Shown one piece after another: positions 26,648-35,842 of a stretch of 64,000 nucleotides of DNA. Both the position numbers and the translations under genes were made by a program. This DNA comes from Sporosarcina sp. (GTDB taxonomy: Bacteria; Bacillota; Bacilli; Bacillales_A; Planococcaceae). Below the pieces are notes generated by a model. It had not been told where the DNA came from. It searched no databases and was given only the letters and a program-made list of their open reading frames with translations. Where the stretch lies: positions 23,093-87,092 of the forward strand of contig NZ_JARICI010000080.1 in assembly GCF_029257255.1 (NCBI RefSeq). The letters are read 5' to 3'. Positions within the stretch are counted from its first letter, which is position 1; the number at the start of each line of letters is the position of its first letter.

Positions 26648-27187
26648 ATGCAAAAATCACAGAGCTATGCACCGTCTCGTACGAAGACGTTCGATTTGAT
26701 CATCACTTCCATGCTGGCTTCACTCGTTTTTGTAGCGACGCTGTTATTGAATATTAAGCTGCCAATTGCTGCAAACGGCGGACTGATCCACCTCGGTACT
26801 GCCATGCTGTTTATCGTTTCGATTTTATTCGGGCCGAAAAAAGGTGCCATTGCAGGCGCTGTTGGAATGGGATTGTTTGATATATTCGGAGGCTGGGCTT
26901 TATGGGCACCGATCACGATCATTACGCGTGGGCTGCAAGGCTACTTGATCGGAAAAATTGCTTGGTCTAATGGCCGGAAAGGTGCGAGTTTTTCGTTCAA
27001 CCTGCTGGCGATGATCCTATCGATTCCTGTTACAGTAGCGGGTTATTATATTGGCGAAAGTATCCTGTATCACAGCTGGATTATTCCTTTGGCTTCGATT
27101 CCAGGTGACCTCGTTCAATGTGCAGTCGGAATTGCGGTGGCTATTCCGGTATGTGCAATGCTGAAGAAAGTTCCGATGTTTAAATAA
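26648..27187 (+). CDS. ECF transporter S component (substrate-binding membrane subunit)
   Basis: A 179-aa protein with about five to six transmembrane helices. The segments LIHLGTAMLFIVSILFGPKK and GAVGMGLFDIFGG...APITIITRGLQGYLIGKI match the energy-coupling-factor S components of the PF07155-like group (riboflavin/vitamin type). It would bind a vitamin and pair with a housekeeping EcfAA'T module encoded elsewhere. ATG 26648 has an AGGAAGG SD; the upstream ATG 26612 has none. No known riboswitch was recognised upstream, so the substrate is open. Confidence 0.85.
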   Translation: MQKSQSYAPSRTKTFDLIITSMLASLVFVATLLLNIKLPIAANGGLIHLGTAMLFIVSILFGPKKGAIAGAVGMGLFDIFGGWALWAPITIITRGLQGYLIGKIAWSNGRKGASFSFNLLAMILSIPVTVAGYYIGESILYHSWIIPLASIPGDLVQCAVGIAVAIPVCAMLKKVPMFK

Positions 27188-27189
27188 CA

Positions 27190-27227
27190 AAGAGTGCCTG
27201 CGCTAAACAATGCGCAGGCACTCTTTT
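27190..27227. terminator. Bidirectional terminator
   Basis: A 14-bp perfect stem (AAGAGTGCCTGCGC with GCGCAGGCACTCTT) and an 8-nt loop between convergent genes. Confidence 0.88.
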
Positions 27228-27230
27228 ATG

Positions 27231-27938
27231 TTAATCAATCATTTTCTTGCGGTACATGACACGTGTCAGCAGGAACAGCACGACAACCCACGCCAAAATA
27301 ATGAGCAGTTCCGACAGCACATCACCGAAACCTCCGCCCTGCTCCACTATTACTGCAAGTTCGATCAGCTGGATGTTCGGTAAGTACATGCCTATTTTAG
27401 CAATCGGATATTGATCCACAAATGCTGGCAGAAATGAACCCAAGGAGAAAACCGTAACGACCGGCATGACGATGACTGAAGCTTCAAGAACTGACTTTGA
27501 AAATAAACCAAGCAACGTTCCAAAACCAATATAGAAAAATACAGTAAGAATAAATGCTACAGCAATCACACCCATATTTGCCGGTCTATAATCCGTAAAG
27601 AATATAGTGATGATGACAGTCAGCATAGTCAGTATAAACGTCAGCAAACTTTTGCCGCCAATTATTTCAGCCGTACTCGCCGGCGAGAGCATCAGTCCAC
27701 GAAGTGTATTCTTTTCTTTCTCCTCTGCGATTAAGCAGCACTGAACAAAAGTAGCAACCATAACGAAAGCTAAGTTGATCAACAGAAAGTTTGCCTCCAG
27801 CGAATTTGGTCCTGTCTGGCCATACATGATTCCGAGTCCGATTGGTAAGATCAAAATAGTCGAAACCGCCAAGTTCCGCGAAAAGTCCTTAAAGTCTTTT
27901 ACCAATATAGCATTCATTCGCTTCAATGAAATCATCAT
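27231..27938 (-). CDS. ABC-2 type transporter permease
   Basis: A 235-aa permease with six transmembrane helices and the motif EEKEKNTLRGLMLSPAS between helices 2 and 3, typical of ABC-2 export permeases. Its ATG overlaps the stop codon of the ATPase gene and has a GGGAGGG SD. Works with the ATPase at 27935-28783; exported substrate unknown. Confidence 0.9.
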   Translation of the reverse strand: MMISLKRMNAILVKDFKDFSRNLAVSTILILPIGLGIMYGQTGPNSLEANFLLINLAFVMVATFVQCCLIAEEKEKNTLRGLMLSPASTAEIIGGKSLLTFILTMLTVIITIFFTDYRPANMGVIAVAFILTVFFYIGFGTLLGLFSKSVLEASVIVMPVVTVFSLGSFLPAFVDQYPIAKIGMYLPNIQLIELAVIVEQGGGFGDVLSELLIILAWVVVLFLLTRVMYRKKMID

Positions 27939-28783
27939 GCCAATTCCCTCCCCGTCACTTGTACAAAGATTTCTCCCAAAGTCGGTTCATTCGAATGAAC
28001 CGTCACTACTTGATTGTTGTTCATATAATCAAACAGGCGGTCAGCCCCTTCGGCTCCTGCAGACAGCACGACCCGCTCTTGCGTTGCCAGTTCCACAGTA
28101 ATTGTTGAATCTGAGAAACGCTGCTTCAGCTTTTTGGGCGTGTCGAGAAGCTGAATCTTTCCGCCGTCTAAAAAAGCAATACGGTTACACAGAAGTTCTG
28201 CTTCCTGCATGTCATGTGTAGTGAGAAAAATGGTTGTTCCCATTTCATTGAGCCTGCGTAATCCCTTGTGTATATGAAGTGAGTTTCCGGGATCCAGTGC
28301 AGACGTCGGTTCATCTAGAAAGAGTAATTCAGGTTTATGAATCAATGCTCTTGCCAGTGTCACGCGCTGCGCCATTCCCTTGGACAAAGTAGACACGCGT
28401 TTTGATTGATCCTGACGCAAATTCACGACATCGAGCACTTTATCAATCTCTGAACTCGGTACATTATACAGATCACAATACAACTTCAAATTATCGTAAA
28501 TTGACAGTCTTTCATAAAGACCGCTGCTATCCGTAAGTACACCGAAACGGCTGCGATATTCAGATTTTTTCAGCTGAGATACCGGCTCACCGAAGATCGT
28601 TGCCGTTCCACTCGTAGCTGTCAGCTGGCCCGTCAATATTTTAATAGTAGTCGTTTTACCTGATCCACTCGGTCCTAAAAAGCCGAAGATCTCTCCCTTT
28701 TTCACATGGAAGTCTACACTCTCCAGTGCTTTTTGATTGCCGAATACTTTTGCCAGTTCCTTCACCTCTATAATATTCTCCAT
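27935..28783 (-). CDS. ABC transporter ATP-binding protein
   Basis: A 282-aa ATPase: Walker A GPSGSGKTTT, signature LSKGMAQRVTLARALIH, Walker B LLFLDEPTSALDPG, H-loop LTTHDM. The longest ORF reaches 28990, but ATG 28783 (MENIIEVKELAKVFGN) has TAGGAGG and matches family starts; the extra 69 residues look random. It lies downstream of the LytTR/ABC-like regulator, likely its regulator, in the same direction. Confidence 0.93.
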   Translation of the reverse strand: MENIIEVKELAKVFGNQKALESVDFHVKKGEIFGFLGPSGSGKTTTIKILTGQLTATSGTATIFGEPVSQLKKSEYRSRFGVLTDSSGLYERLSIYDNLKLYCDLYNVPSSEIDKVLDVVNLRQDQSKRVSTLSKGMAQRVTLARALIHKPELLFLDEPTSALDPGNSLHIHKGLRRLNEMGTTIFLTTHDMQEAELLCNRIAFLDGGKIQLLDTPKKLKQRFSDSTITVELATQERVVLSAGAEGADRLFDYMNNNQVVTVHSNEPTLGEIFVQVTGRELA

Positions 28784-29002
28784 TTTTATCCTCCTATCAA
28801 TTTGCTGTACGTTTTTCCTTTGCACCTTTAGATTAAGGGAATGAAAATAAAACAGCATCCTATTTCGAATGAAAGGAGCGTGATACGGGGTGAATGGAGC
28901 AATTAGATTGGTGAATGAACAGCTGAAACAACCTAAGTCCGATAGAGTAACTTGATATTCCTCAAGTTTATTACCCGGGAAATAATGCATATTTCGACAG
29001 AA

Positions 29003-30025
29003 TTAGAGTCCAAGCATCTCTTTAAGTTCAACCATTTTTGTTTTCGACAAAGGGATTGTCGATTTTTCAGTGTCATCCAATACGAGACTGTAACTGTTTC
29101 TCGTCCAGGTAATTACTTCGCGCACCTTCTGCAGATTGACGATATACGAGCGGTGACAACGAAAGAACCCGAATGGCAGTAGACGTCCTTCCAATTCATT
29201 GAGCGTGAAATTTGTAGGAAACCCTTCCCCCTTAATATGTAAAAAAGACTGACCTTCATTACTTTCAACATAGTCAATTTCAGGCGGATCAAATAAAACA
29301 ATCTTCTCATTTACTTTTGTTGGGATTTTTTCAAAGCGCACCGGCAAAACAGATTCTGCGGTAACAGATATTTCATCCGCAGCTGATTGATCTTCTAGCG
29401 TATCGCGTGTCTGAATGGAATGAAGTCCGTTGTCATCCAAACGGAAGACGTCATCGCCGGCAGTAACTGCGCTCTCCATATTTCCTGTCAGTATTAATAC
29501 ACCTTTCTCTTGTTCTTTCAAATCCTGCAGAACAGTTAGAAAAATGCGTTTAGATTCGAGATCTAGATTCTGATCAGCTTCCTCAAAGATATAATAAGAA
29601 GGATTCTGCACAAGCAGGCATGCCAGCTGAACACGTCTTCTTTCCGAATAGGACAGCTCTTTTATCTTCACTTTCCATTTTGAATCCAGCTGAACCATGT
29701 GAAGCGTATCTTCTATAGACAAATTTGAGGTGTAGAGCTGCTTCGTAAAACGAATCATTTCTACAATGGATAATCGCTCATATAAGCCATGATGCAGAAA
29801 TAGAAAACCAAGCTGCTGTTTACTTTTGATATATGACGATCCTGATACCCGGACCTCTCCCCCTGACAGTCTGGAGTTTTCCAAAAGCACCTCCATTAAC
29901 TGCTCTCGAACATTGACACTAGAGTAGATTGCCACGGCCTGTCCAGGTTTTACAGTTAAATTAAAGGAAGGAAAAACAATCGAATCATGTATGCGTTTTT
30001 CTGCGTTGATAAATTGAAGCGTCAT
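29003..30025 (-). CDS. LytTR DNA-binding domain fused to a degenerate ABC ATPase domain
   Basis: About 340 aa. The N-terminal 215 residues have an ABC ATPase layout, but Walker A is replaced by AIYSSVNVREQLME (no GxGKST), the signature region is LSYSERRRVQLACLLV, and the Walker B-like strand reads YYIFEEADQNLD. The last 100 residues are a LytTR domain (YVESNEGQSFLHIKGEGF, FFRCHRSYIVNL, IPLSKTKM). I infer a non-hydrolysing sensor that reads exporter status and regulates the following ABC genes. A predicted -10 at 30069-30074 argues against the upstream ATG at 30070; ATG 30025 (MTLQFINAEK) is used, uncertainly. Confidence 0.85.
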   Translation of the reverse strand: MTLQFINAEKRIHDSIVFPSFNLTVKPGQAVAIYSSVNVREQLMEVLLENSRLSGGEVRVSGSSYIKSKQQLGFLFLHHGLYERLSIVEMIRFTKQLYTSNLSIEDTLHMVQLDSKWKVKIKELSYSERRRVQLACLLVQNPSYYIFEEADQNLDLESKRIFLTVLQDLKEQEKGVLILTGNMESAVTAGDDVFRLDDNGLHSIQTRDTLEDQSAADEISVTAESVLPVRFEKIPTKVNEKIVLFDPPEIDYVESNEGQSFLHIKGEGFPTNFTLNELEGRLLPFGFFRCHRSYIVNLQKVREVITWTRNSYSLVLDDTEKSTIPLSKTKMVELKEMLGL

Positions 30026-30068
30026 CTTGCCAGCCCTCATTCCGGAATTATCTATGTTTTCACTGTTC

Positions 30069-30074
30069 ATTATA
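30069..30074 (-). promoter_or_regulatory. Extended -10 promoter element of the LytTR/ABC-like gene
   Basis: On the minus strand TGCTATAAT, an extended -10 (TGnTATAAT) without a clear -35. Its position implies a start point near 30061, downstream of the longest-ORF ATG. Confidence 0.5.
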
Positions 30075-30147
30075 GCAGTTTATACACTAAGATATTTTGT
30101 TGCTGTGTAATTGCTGCAAAAGGATTGATGTTTCACATGACTTTACG

Positions 30148-30183
30148 CAAAAACCCTCCGCCCATAAATGAATGGTCGAAAGG
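30148..30183 (-). terminator. Terminator of the SLC13 permease gene
   Basis: On the minus strand CCTTTCG pairs with CGGAGGG (two G-U), then CCAT with ATGG after one mismatch, TCATTT loop, followed by TTTTTG. Confidence 0.7.
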
Positions 30184-30212
30184 CTGCGTTTTTACTACTA
30201 TTCACATGTAAC

Positions 30213-32066
30213 TTATAGAGGAAACAGCAGCGGAATTGCAATCATCATGACAACAAACATAATAATTTGCAACGGAATCCCTATTTTCGCAAAGTCCTTA
30301 AACGAATATCCACCTGCTGTCATCACCAATGCATTTGTAGGTGATGCAACCGGTGTTGCGAACGACATGCCTGCTCCCACCGCTACAGCGATCAGAAAAG
30401 TATATGGATTGACATCCAGACTGACAGCAGCACTCATCGCAATCGGCGCAAACAGTACAGCAGTCGCTGTATTGCTAATGAACTGGCCAAAAACCATAGT
30501 CAGCAAATATATTCCACCCAGCACGCCTATCGCTCCCAGTCCACCTAGCAATTTAATCATACCTTCGGACAGCAGCTCCATGCCGCCGGAATTTTCAAGC
30601 GCGGTCGCCATCGGAAGCATGGCTGCAATCAGGATAATACTTTCCCAGTTAATCTGCCCGTAGGCATCATCCATATTTCGCACACATCCTGTTAAAATCA
30701 TTAAGACGGCCGCAATTAACACCGATATAAAGGCCGGAAAAACTTCAGTTATCATCAGTGTCACCATCAGTAGCATGATTGCTCCCGCCACCCATGCTTT
30801 ACCGCTCGCCGAAGCAACGCTTGCATGTTCCTGCGGCTGTCCGACGATGACCACATCTTTCGTCTCTCTTGCCAACAGCTCAATGGATTCCCATGATCCC
30901 TGTACTAGTAAGGAATCTCCAAAGCGCAGCTGCCGCTTGGACATCTCTTTCAAAAGTTGCTTGCCCTGTCGGTTAATGCCGATAATGTTCAAATTGTACG
31001 TTTCACGGAATCTGATGCTGCGAATATCTTTATTGATCAGACGGGAATGCGGCGTCAGCAATACTTCTGCGATACCGAGTTCTTTTGACACAAGCTTCTC
31101 CGCTTCCGCTCCCTGTTCCACGAGCAGCAAACCATACTCTCTGATCAAGTTCTCCGCCTGGCTGGCCGTTCCCTGTACATATAAAATGTCATTCGCCTCA
31201 ATAATACTCGACGGACCCGCCATTTCCTGAAACGTCATTGGCAGGAACTTGATACCTTCCATGGATTTACGTTCAATCTTCAGGATGGCCATATGAAAAC
31301 GCGCCGGAATCTTCAGCTGAGACAGACGCTGTCCAACGAGTGAGGAGTCTTCAGGAACTTTAATCTGCAGCAGCTTCCCGCCAAGTCTGTAGTCTTTAGC
31401 CAGCTGTTTGGGAGAGAGCGGCTGCGAGACATCACCTTTCGCATTTCTCATCCCCTTCGGTACAATCCGATCACGCATGAAGTACAGATAGACCACGCCC
31501 ACCGCAACGCCAATCAATCCAATCGGTGTGATCTGGAAGAAGCTGAGACGCTCAAATCCGTTATCAACCAGAAGCTGCGAGACAATCAAGTTCGGCGGTG
31601 ATGCGATCAATGTCAGCAGGCCGGAGAAACTGGCGATATACGAAAGAGGCAGCAGAAACTTGGACGGATTACTCCCAATGCTGATGGCAATACTGACGAC
31701 AATCGGCATCATCAGAGCCACTGTGCCTGTATTGCTCATGAAGGCGCCGACAAACGCCACAATCAGCAGTAACAGGACAAATAACCGTTTTTCACTGTCA
31801 CCTGCATAACGTACAAGTACATTGCCGGCCATTTGAGCGAGCCCTGTGCGTAAAATACCGGCACCTACAATGAAAAGTCCTGCAATCATGATGACAACGG
31901 AGTTTGAAAAGCCGGTTAGAGCTTCTGCAGGCTGTAAAATACCTGTTAGCACAAAAGCCAGTAAAGCCAAAACCGCCACCAGATCTGCCCGTAGACGATT
32001 CGTCATAAATAAGACAATTGTAATTCCTAAAATCCCAAACGTCAGCAATAAATCCAAGCTTCTCAA
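30213..32066 (-). CDS. SLC13/DASS family permease with two TrkA-C (RCK_C) domains
   Basis: A 617-aa membrane transporter. Two halves of about 5-6 helices each (residues 1-190 and 400-617) flank two cytoplasmic RCK_C regulatory domains (about 205-390; LLQIKVPEDSSLVGQRLSQL and GIAEVLLTPHSRLINKDI). Signature segments SNTGTVALMMPIVV and SPTNALVMTAGGYSF with ISNTATAVLFAPIA are the Na+/anion hairpins. Family substrates are sulfate or di/tricarboxylates. Start TTG 32066 is close to its AAAGG SD, so a TTG nine bases downstream is also possible. Confidence 0.9.
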   Translation of the reverse strand: MRSLDLLLTFGILGITIVLFMTNRLRADLVAVLALLAFVLTGILQPAEALTGFSNSVVIMIAGLFIVGAGILRTGLAQMAGNVLVRYAGDSEKRLFVLLLLIVAFVGAFMSNTGTVALMMPIVVSIAISIGSNPSKFLLPLSYIASFSGLLTLIASPPNLIVSQLLVDNGFERLSFFQITPIGLIGVAVGVVYLYFMRDRIVPKGMRNAKGDVSQPLSPKQLAKDYRLGGKLLQIKVPEDSSLVGQRLSQLKIPARFHMAILKIERKSMEGIKFLPMTFQEMAGPSSIIEANDILYVQGTASQAENLIREYGLLLVEQGAEAEKLVSKELGIAEVLLTPHSRLINKDIRSIRFRETYNLNIIGINRQGKQLLKEMSKRQLRFGDSLLVQGSWESIELLARETKDVVIVGQPQEHASVASASGKAWVAGAIMLLMVTLMITEVFPAFISVLIAAVLMILTGCVRNMDDAYGQINWESIILIAAMLPMATALENSGGMELLSEGMIKLLGGLGAIGVLGGIYLLTMVFGQFISNTATAVLFAPIAMSAAVSLDVNPYTFLIAVAVGAGMSFATPVASPTNALVMTAGGYSFKDFAKIGIPLQIIMFVVMMIAIPLLFPL

Positions 32067-32147
32067 TACCTTTCTTCTGATGTTTTCTTAATTGTACACC
32101 ATTTCTTTACGTAATTAATCACGGTCAGGTGAAATTCATCGGGATGC

Positions 32148-32183
32148 AAAAAGGCTCCGTTACGAATAACGTAACGAAGCCTT
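32148..32183 (-). terminator. Terminator of mqo
   Basis: On the minus strand a 14-bp stem (AAGGCTTCGTTACG with CGTAACGGAGCCTT, one G-U) and a 5-nt loop, ending in TTTTT. Confidence 0.88.
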
Positions 32184-32196
32184 CAATATTTGTTAA

Positions 32197-33696
32197 TTAG
32201 TCAAGAATCGCTTCTTTTTTAGACAGTCCTAGCGTTTCAGCAGTTGACGCATGAATTTCTTTGAGAAGTTCAGGGTTTTCCACTAAAGACTTACCGTAGG
32301 AAGGAATCATTTCTTTTAGTTTTGGTTCCCAGTCTTTTACGTACTCAGGGAAACATTTTTGCAATAGGTCCAGCATAACCGAAACAGCTGTTGATGCTCC
32401 TGGAGAAGCTCCTAAAAGTGCAGCAACTGTTCCGTCAGCGTCCGTTACTAATTCTGTACCGAACTGAAGTGTTCCTTTTCCTTTATCTGTATCCTTAATA
32501 ACTTGAACACGCTGGCCTGCAGTCCATAGATCCCAGTCTTCGCTCTTCGCATCTGGAACAAATTCTCGCAGTTCATTAATACGCTGTTCTTTTGACTGTA
32601 TGACTTGTTCTACCAAGTATTTAGTCAATGACATATTCTTAGCACCGCATGCAAGCATCGTCGTTACGTTATTCGGTTTTACAGAGCCGATTAGATCCAT
32701 CATAGAACCTGTTTTCAGGAACTTTGGTGAAAAGCCTGCAAACGGTCCGAACAACAAAGATTTTTCGCCGTCAATATAGCGTGTATCCAAGTGAGGAACC
32801 GACATTGGCGGTGCACCGACTTTTGCTTTACCGTATACTTTCGCATGATGTTTTGCAATCACGTCAGGATTTTTACAGATCATGAAGATTCCGCTGATAG
32901 GGAATCCACCGATATGCTTGCTCTCTGGAATATTTGTCTTTTGAAGCAATGGAAGACTTCCGCCCCCGCCGCCAATGAAAACAAATTTCGCTTTGTGATA
33001 TTCAAGAACACCATCACGATTATTCTTTATTTTTAATTCCCATTCGCCGTCGCTTGCACGTTTGATATCTTCCACTTGATGACCATAGTTGACATCCACA
33101 TCAGCTTGCTTCAAGTGATCAATCAGCATACGTGTAAGCGCACCGAAGTTTACATCTGTTCCCGTATCGATTTTAGTTGCAGCAATCGATTCACTAGCTG
33201 GACGGTCCTTCATGATCAGCGGGATCCACTCTTTGAGCTTTTCCGGATCATCAGAGAACTCCATTCCTTGAAATAACGGGTTAGCTGTCATTGCTGCAAA
33301 GCGTTTTTTAAGATACGTTACATTATCTTCGCCTTGAACTAAACTCATGTGAGGCAGGGGCATGATAAACTGATTCGGGTCTTTGATTAATTTCTGTTCT
33401 ACTAGATGGGACCAGAACTGCATGGACAATTGGAATTGCTCATTGACTTTGATTGCTTTTGTGATGTCAATGGAACCGTCCGCCTTTTCGGAAGTATAGT
33501 TCAGTTCACACAATGCCGCGTGTCCTGTTCCTGCATTGTTCAATTCGTGAGAACTTTCTTCTCCCGCTTTATCCAGCTTTTCGAACAATGAAACTTTCCA
33601 ATCTGGCGCTAGTTCTTTAAGCATTGTTCCTAGTGTCGCACTCATAATTCCGGCACCGATTAAGATAACGTCTGATTTAGTTTGTTTATTACTCAT
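32197..33696 (-). CDS. mqo: Malate:quinone oxidoreductase
   Basis: A 499-aa FAD-dependent membrane-peripheral enzyme that oxidises malate to oxaloacetate and passes electrons to the quinone pool, bypassing NAD-dependent malate dehydrogenase. The FAD fingerprint [14 protein letters not shown] is at the N-terminus, followed by the family stretch [20 protein letters not shown]; the [13 protein letters not shown] segment lies mid-protein. SD AAGGAAGG precedes the ATG. Length is standard. Monocistronic with a strong terminator. Confidence 0.97.
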   Translation of the reverse strand: MSNKQTKSDVILIGAGIMSATLGTMLKELAPDWKVSLFEKLDKAGEESSHELNNAGTGHAALCELNYTSEKADGSIDITKAIKVNEQFQLSMQFWSHLVEQKLIKDPNQFIMPLPHMSLVQGEDNVTYLKKRFAAMTANPLFQGMEFSDDPEKLKEWIPLIMKDRPASESIAATKIDTGTDVNFGALTRMLIDHLKQADVDVNYGHQVEDIKRASDGEWELKIKNNRDGVLEYHKAKFVFIGGGGGSLPLLQKTNIPESKHIGGFPISGIFMICKNPDVIAKHHAKVYGKAKVGAPPMSVPHLDTRYIDGEKSLLFGPFAGFSPKFLKTGSMMDLIGSVKPNNVTTMLACGAKNMSLTKYLVEQVIQSKEQRINELREFVPDAKSEDWDLWTAGQRVQVIKDTDKGKGTLQFGTELVTDADGTVAALLGASPGASTAVSVMLDLLQKCFPEYVKDWEPKLKEMIPSYGKSLVENPELLKEIHASTAETLGLSKKEAILD

Positions 33697-33911
33697 TTTG
33701 ACCTTCCTTATATGTGAAATTTACAGAACTGTAAATGTCCCTGAATAAGGCGTCACAACGAACATGGCGCGCACGAGGAGCACTTTATTCTGTCTTAGTT
33801 ACCATACATCGACTAACATCTTTTCTAGTATACATGAAATTTAACCGGGATTAAAGGGACTTGTTTATTTGTAAGGACTCAACAAGAAAAATGTCGGAAT
33901 TTTGATACATA

Positions 33912-33941
33912 TTGGCGGCTTCATGACACTTTATACGCCAA
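33912..33941 (-). terminator. Weak hairpin after the DUF4179 gene
   Basis: TTGGCG and CGCCAA pair around an 18-nt loop immediately after the stop codon; no T-run follows, so termination is doubtful. Confidence 0.3.
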
Positions 33942-33942
33942 A

Positions 33943-35214
33943 TTACTTATTTCTAACTGGGATTTCGACAGTTTCTCCGTACTTTTTCTCATAATGTATC
34001 CCTTTAATTGTGATCGCATCTGGTAACTGAGTGCTGTCAAAAAGTAAAATCCGCTCCTTATATTCCCTGCCATTTTTCGCTATTGCATAGTCCTGACGCA
34101 GTGTTGTTGTTAATGGAATTTCGTCATTTTTAATTTGAATTGTCACGCCATCCAGCAGGATATTTTCTTCTGTCGCAACTGTAACCTCTAAACCATCTGA
34201 AGTTACGTCCATCTTTCTGATAATCAATTCTTTGCCATTAAGATCTGCGGTAGCTTCCTTTCCTGCCGTCAGTAATATCCTTTCATCCACCTGTTTATAT
34301 CCTACAAATGTATCTACGGAAAGCACGAGCGAATCCAAATGATCGGGCAGCACGTCAAAATCAATTGTAAATACATCGCCATTAAATGTCGAAGAAACAC
34401 TGCTGCCGATCTCGTCAATCGCCACGCCGTCTGCCAGCAGTTTCACCCCTTCAAATCCCAATGAAATCCGATCAAAATTATCTACCTTTAGTTTACCCTT
34501 AATTGTCGTTTGACTCGGCGTTGCTGTAATTGAATCAAAACGAATATTTCCCTGATCTACCTGAACGCTTTTTTTAATGGACTGTTTCAGTTTCGTCTGC
34601 ATCGCAGTACTTGGATCGTATGGAAATGTGATTTTCAGCCAATCTTGTGAGTGGGAGTCCTGAAATTCCAGCGTCAGTTTTTTCGCAAACGGACTGACCG
34701 GCTCAAAAGTCCGCATTCCTTTCAACTGCGTGCCTTCTTCATTCATAGTGGACGTGCCGTGGCTAGAAAACGAGTTTGTAAGGAAACCATTCAGTTCCAT
34801 GAAATGCATGTCCTCGCCCACACCTTCAGAGTTGTCGAGCGTGTAGTAAAGCACAAACCTATTTTCATCTGCTAAAATTCCGTTCACAGTAAACTTCGAT
34901 CCATCCGGCAGCGTCATCGCTTTATCCACGTTTTGACCATTTCCTGCTTCATTTAGCTTCGTCAGTGTTTCAGGCATGATTTCTTCAAAACCAAGCAATT
35001 TCTTCCCGTAATAAGCGAATGCATCATATTGATAGCCGGCCAATGACAGAATAAGTAATGCAGCCGCCACTGAAATCCATTGCGGCATCCGCGATCTCTT
35101 TTGCTTTGGCGCTGTTTCCAAGGCAGCCCGCAGCCGTCCTTCCAATTCACTCGGTGCCGTTATTTCGTCCAGACGCTTTTTCTCTTCTGCCAGCTTCTGC
35201 TCAAGTTCAGTCAT
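33943..35214 (-). CDS. DUF4179 domain protein, putative anti-sigma factor
   Basis: A 423-aa single-pass membrane protein: a charged cytoplasmic N-terminus (residues 1-45), a transmembrane helix (WISVAAALLILSLAGY), then a beta-rich outside domain with DUF4179 features (LPDGSKFTVNGILADENRFVLYYTLDNSEG). ATG 35214 has the SD AAGGGG and overlaps the sigma stop by 8 nt (ATGACTGA), exactly as in the pair at 1-1484. Likely holds the partner sigma inactive until a cell-envelope signal; that role is inferred. Confidence 0.87.
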   Translation of the reverse strand: MTELEQKLAEEKKRLDEITAPSELEGRLRAALETAPKQKRSRMPQWISVAAALLILSLAGYQYDAFAYYGKKLLGFEEIMPETLTKLNEAGNGQNVDKAMTLPDGSKFTVNGILADENRFVLYYTLDNSEGVGEDMHFMELNGFLTNSFSSHGTSTMNEEGTQLKGMRTFEPVSPFAKKLTLEFQDSHSQDWLKITFPYDPSTAMQTKLKQSIKKSVQVDQGNIRFDSITATPSQTTIKGKLKVDNFDRISLGFEGVKLLADGVAIDEIGSSVSSTFNGDVFTIDFDVLPDHLDSLVLSVDTFVGYKQVDERILLTAGKEATADLNGKELIIRKMDVTSDGLEVTVATEENILLDGVTIQIKNDEIPLTTTLRQDYAIAKNGREYKERILLFDSTQLPDAITIKGIHYEKKYGETVEIPVRNK

Positions 35215-35737
35215 TGAATTCACCCCTTGCCGCTTCACGCATTTTATTCAAACCATTAAACACTCTTGATTTTGCTGTCCCCACAGAGACTTTCGTTATA
35301 TCCGCTATCGTTTTATAATCCAAATCATGAAAGTACTTCAGCTCAATCGCTTCTCTTTGATGTTTATTAACGACAGCCAGCATCTGTTGGATATCTATCG
35401 CCTGCTCGGTTCTCTTTAAAGAGACATCTTCGGAATGAAACTCATCCGTCTCAAAATCTTCTAGCAGTACGACCCGGTCTGCCTTGTGAAGCATCTTCCT
35501 GCACTGATTCACCAGTATCGTTTTACTCCAGCTGTAAAACGACTCATTCTTTTTGAGCTTCGGAATATGACGGTACAGACTGACAATCATCTCTTCCATC
35601 GCGTCCATGGCATCGTGGGAATTGCCCATATAACTCAGAGCCAGCCTGTAATAGTCATCTTGCTGCTCACTGATTAACTGCAACAGCGCTTCTTTATCAC
35701 CCTTTTTAGCTCGCTTCACCAACCGAGCAATTCTCAT
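35207..35737 (-). CDS. ECF RNA polymerase sigma factor
   Basis: A 176-aa group IV sigma factor. Region 2: DYYRLALSYMGNSHDAMDAM with FYSWSKTILVNQCRK; region 4: VNKHQREAIELKYFHDLDYKT with the HTH VSVGTAKSRVFNGL. The ATG at 35737 follows AGGGGTGA and is preferred over 35752, which sits on the predicted -10. Paralogue of the sigma at 960-1484 with the same partner type. Confidence 0.92.
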   Translation of the reverse strand: MRIARLVKRAKKGDKEALLQLISEQQDDYYRLALSYMGNSHDAMDAMEEMIVSLYRHIPKLKKNESFYSWSKTILVNQCRKMLHKADRVVLLEDFETDEFHSEDVSLKRTEQAIDIQQMLAVVNKHQREAIELKYFHDLDYKTIADITKVSVGTAKSRVFNGLNKMREAARGEFND

Positions 35738-35752
35738 ATCTTCACCCCTCAT

Positions 35753-35784
35753 CTATAAGAGTCTTCACGTCGGCAAAAAGTTCA
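35753..35784 (-). promoter_or_regulatory. Predicted autoregulatory ECF promoter
   Basis: On the minus strand TGAACTTTTT (-35 at 35775-35784) followed about 16 bp later by GACTCTTATAG. The -35 with its T-run matches that of the sigma operon at 960-1484; the -10 is less well conserved. Confidence 0.45.
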
Positions 35785-35789
35785 TTTTC

Positions 35790-35826
35790 TTATAATAAAA
35801 AACCGTTCACCACAATGAACGGTTTT
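35790..35826 (-). terminator. Terminator of the DUF4317 gene
   Basis: On the minus strand AAAACCGTTCA pairs with TGAACGGTTTT (11 bp, 6-nt loop), followed by a T-rich run. Confidence 0.88.
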
Positions 35827-35842
35827 CATACAAGAATACTTA

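Noticed and set aside
28868..28955. Very short plus-strand ORFs after AAAGGAG in the gap before the LytTR gene
   Set aside because: The best frame gives about 21 codons with no features; too little to support a gene.
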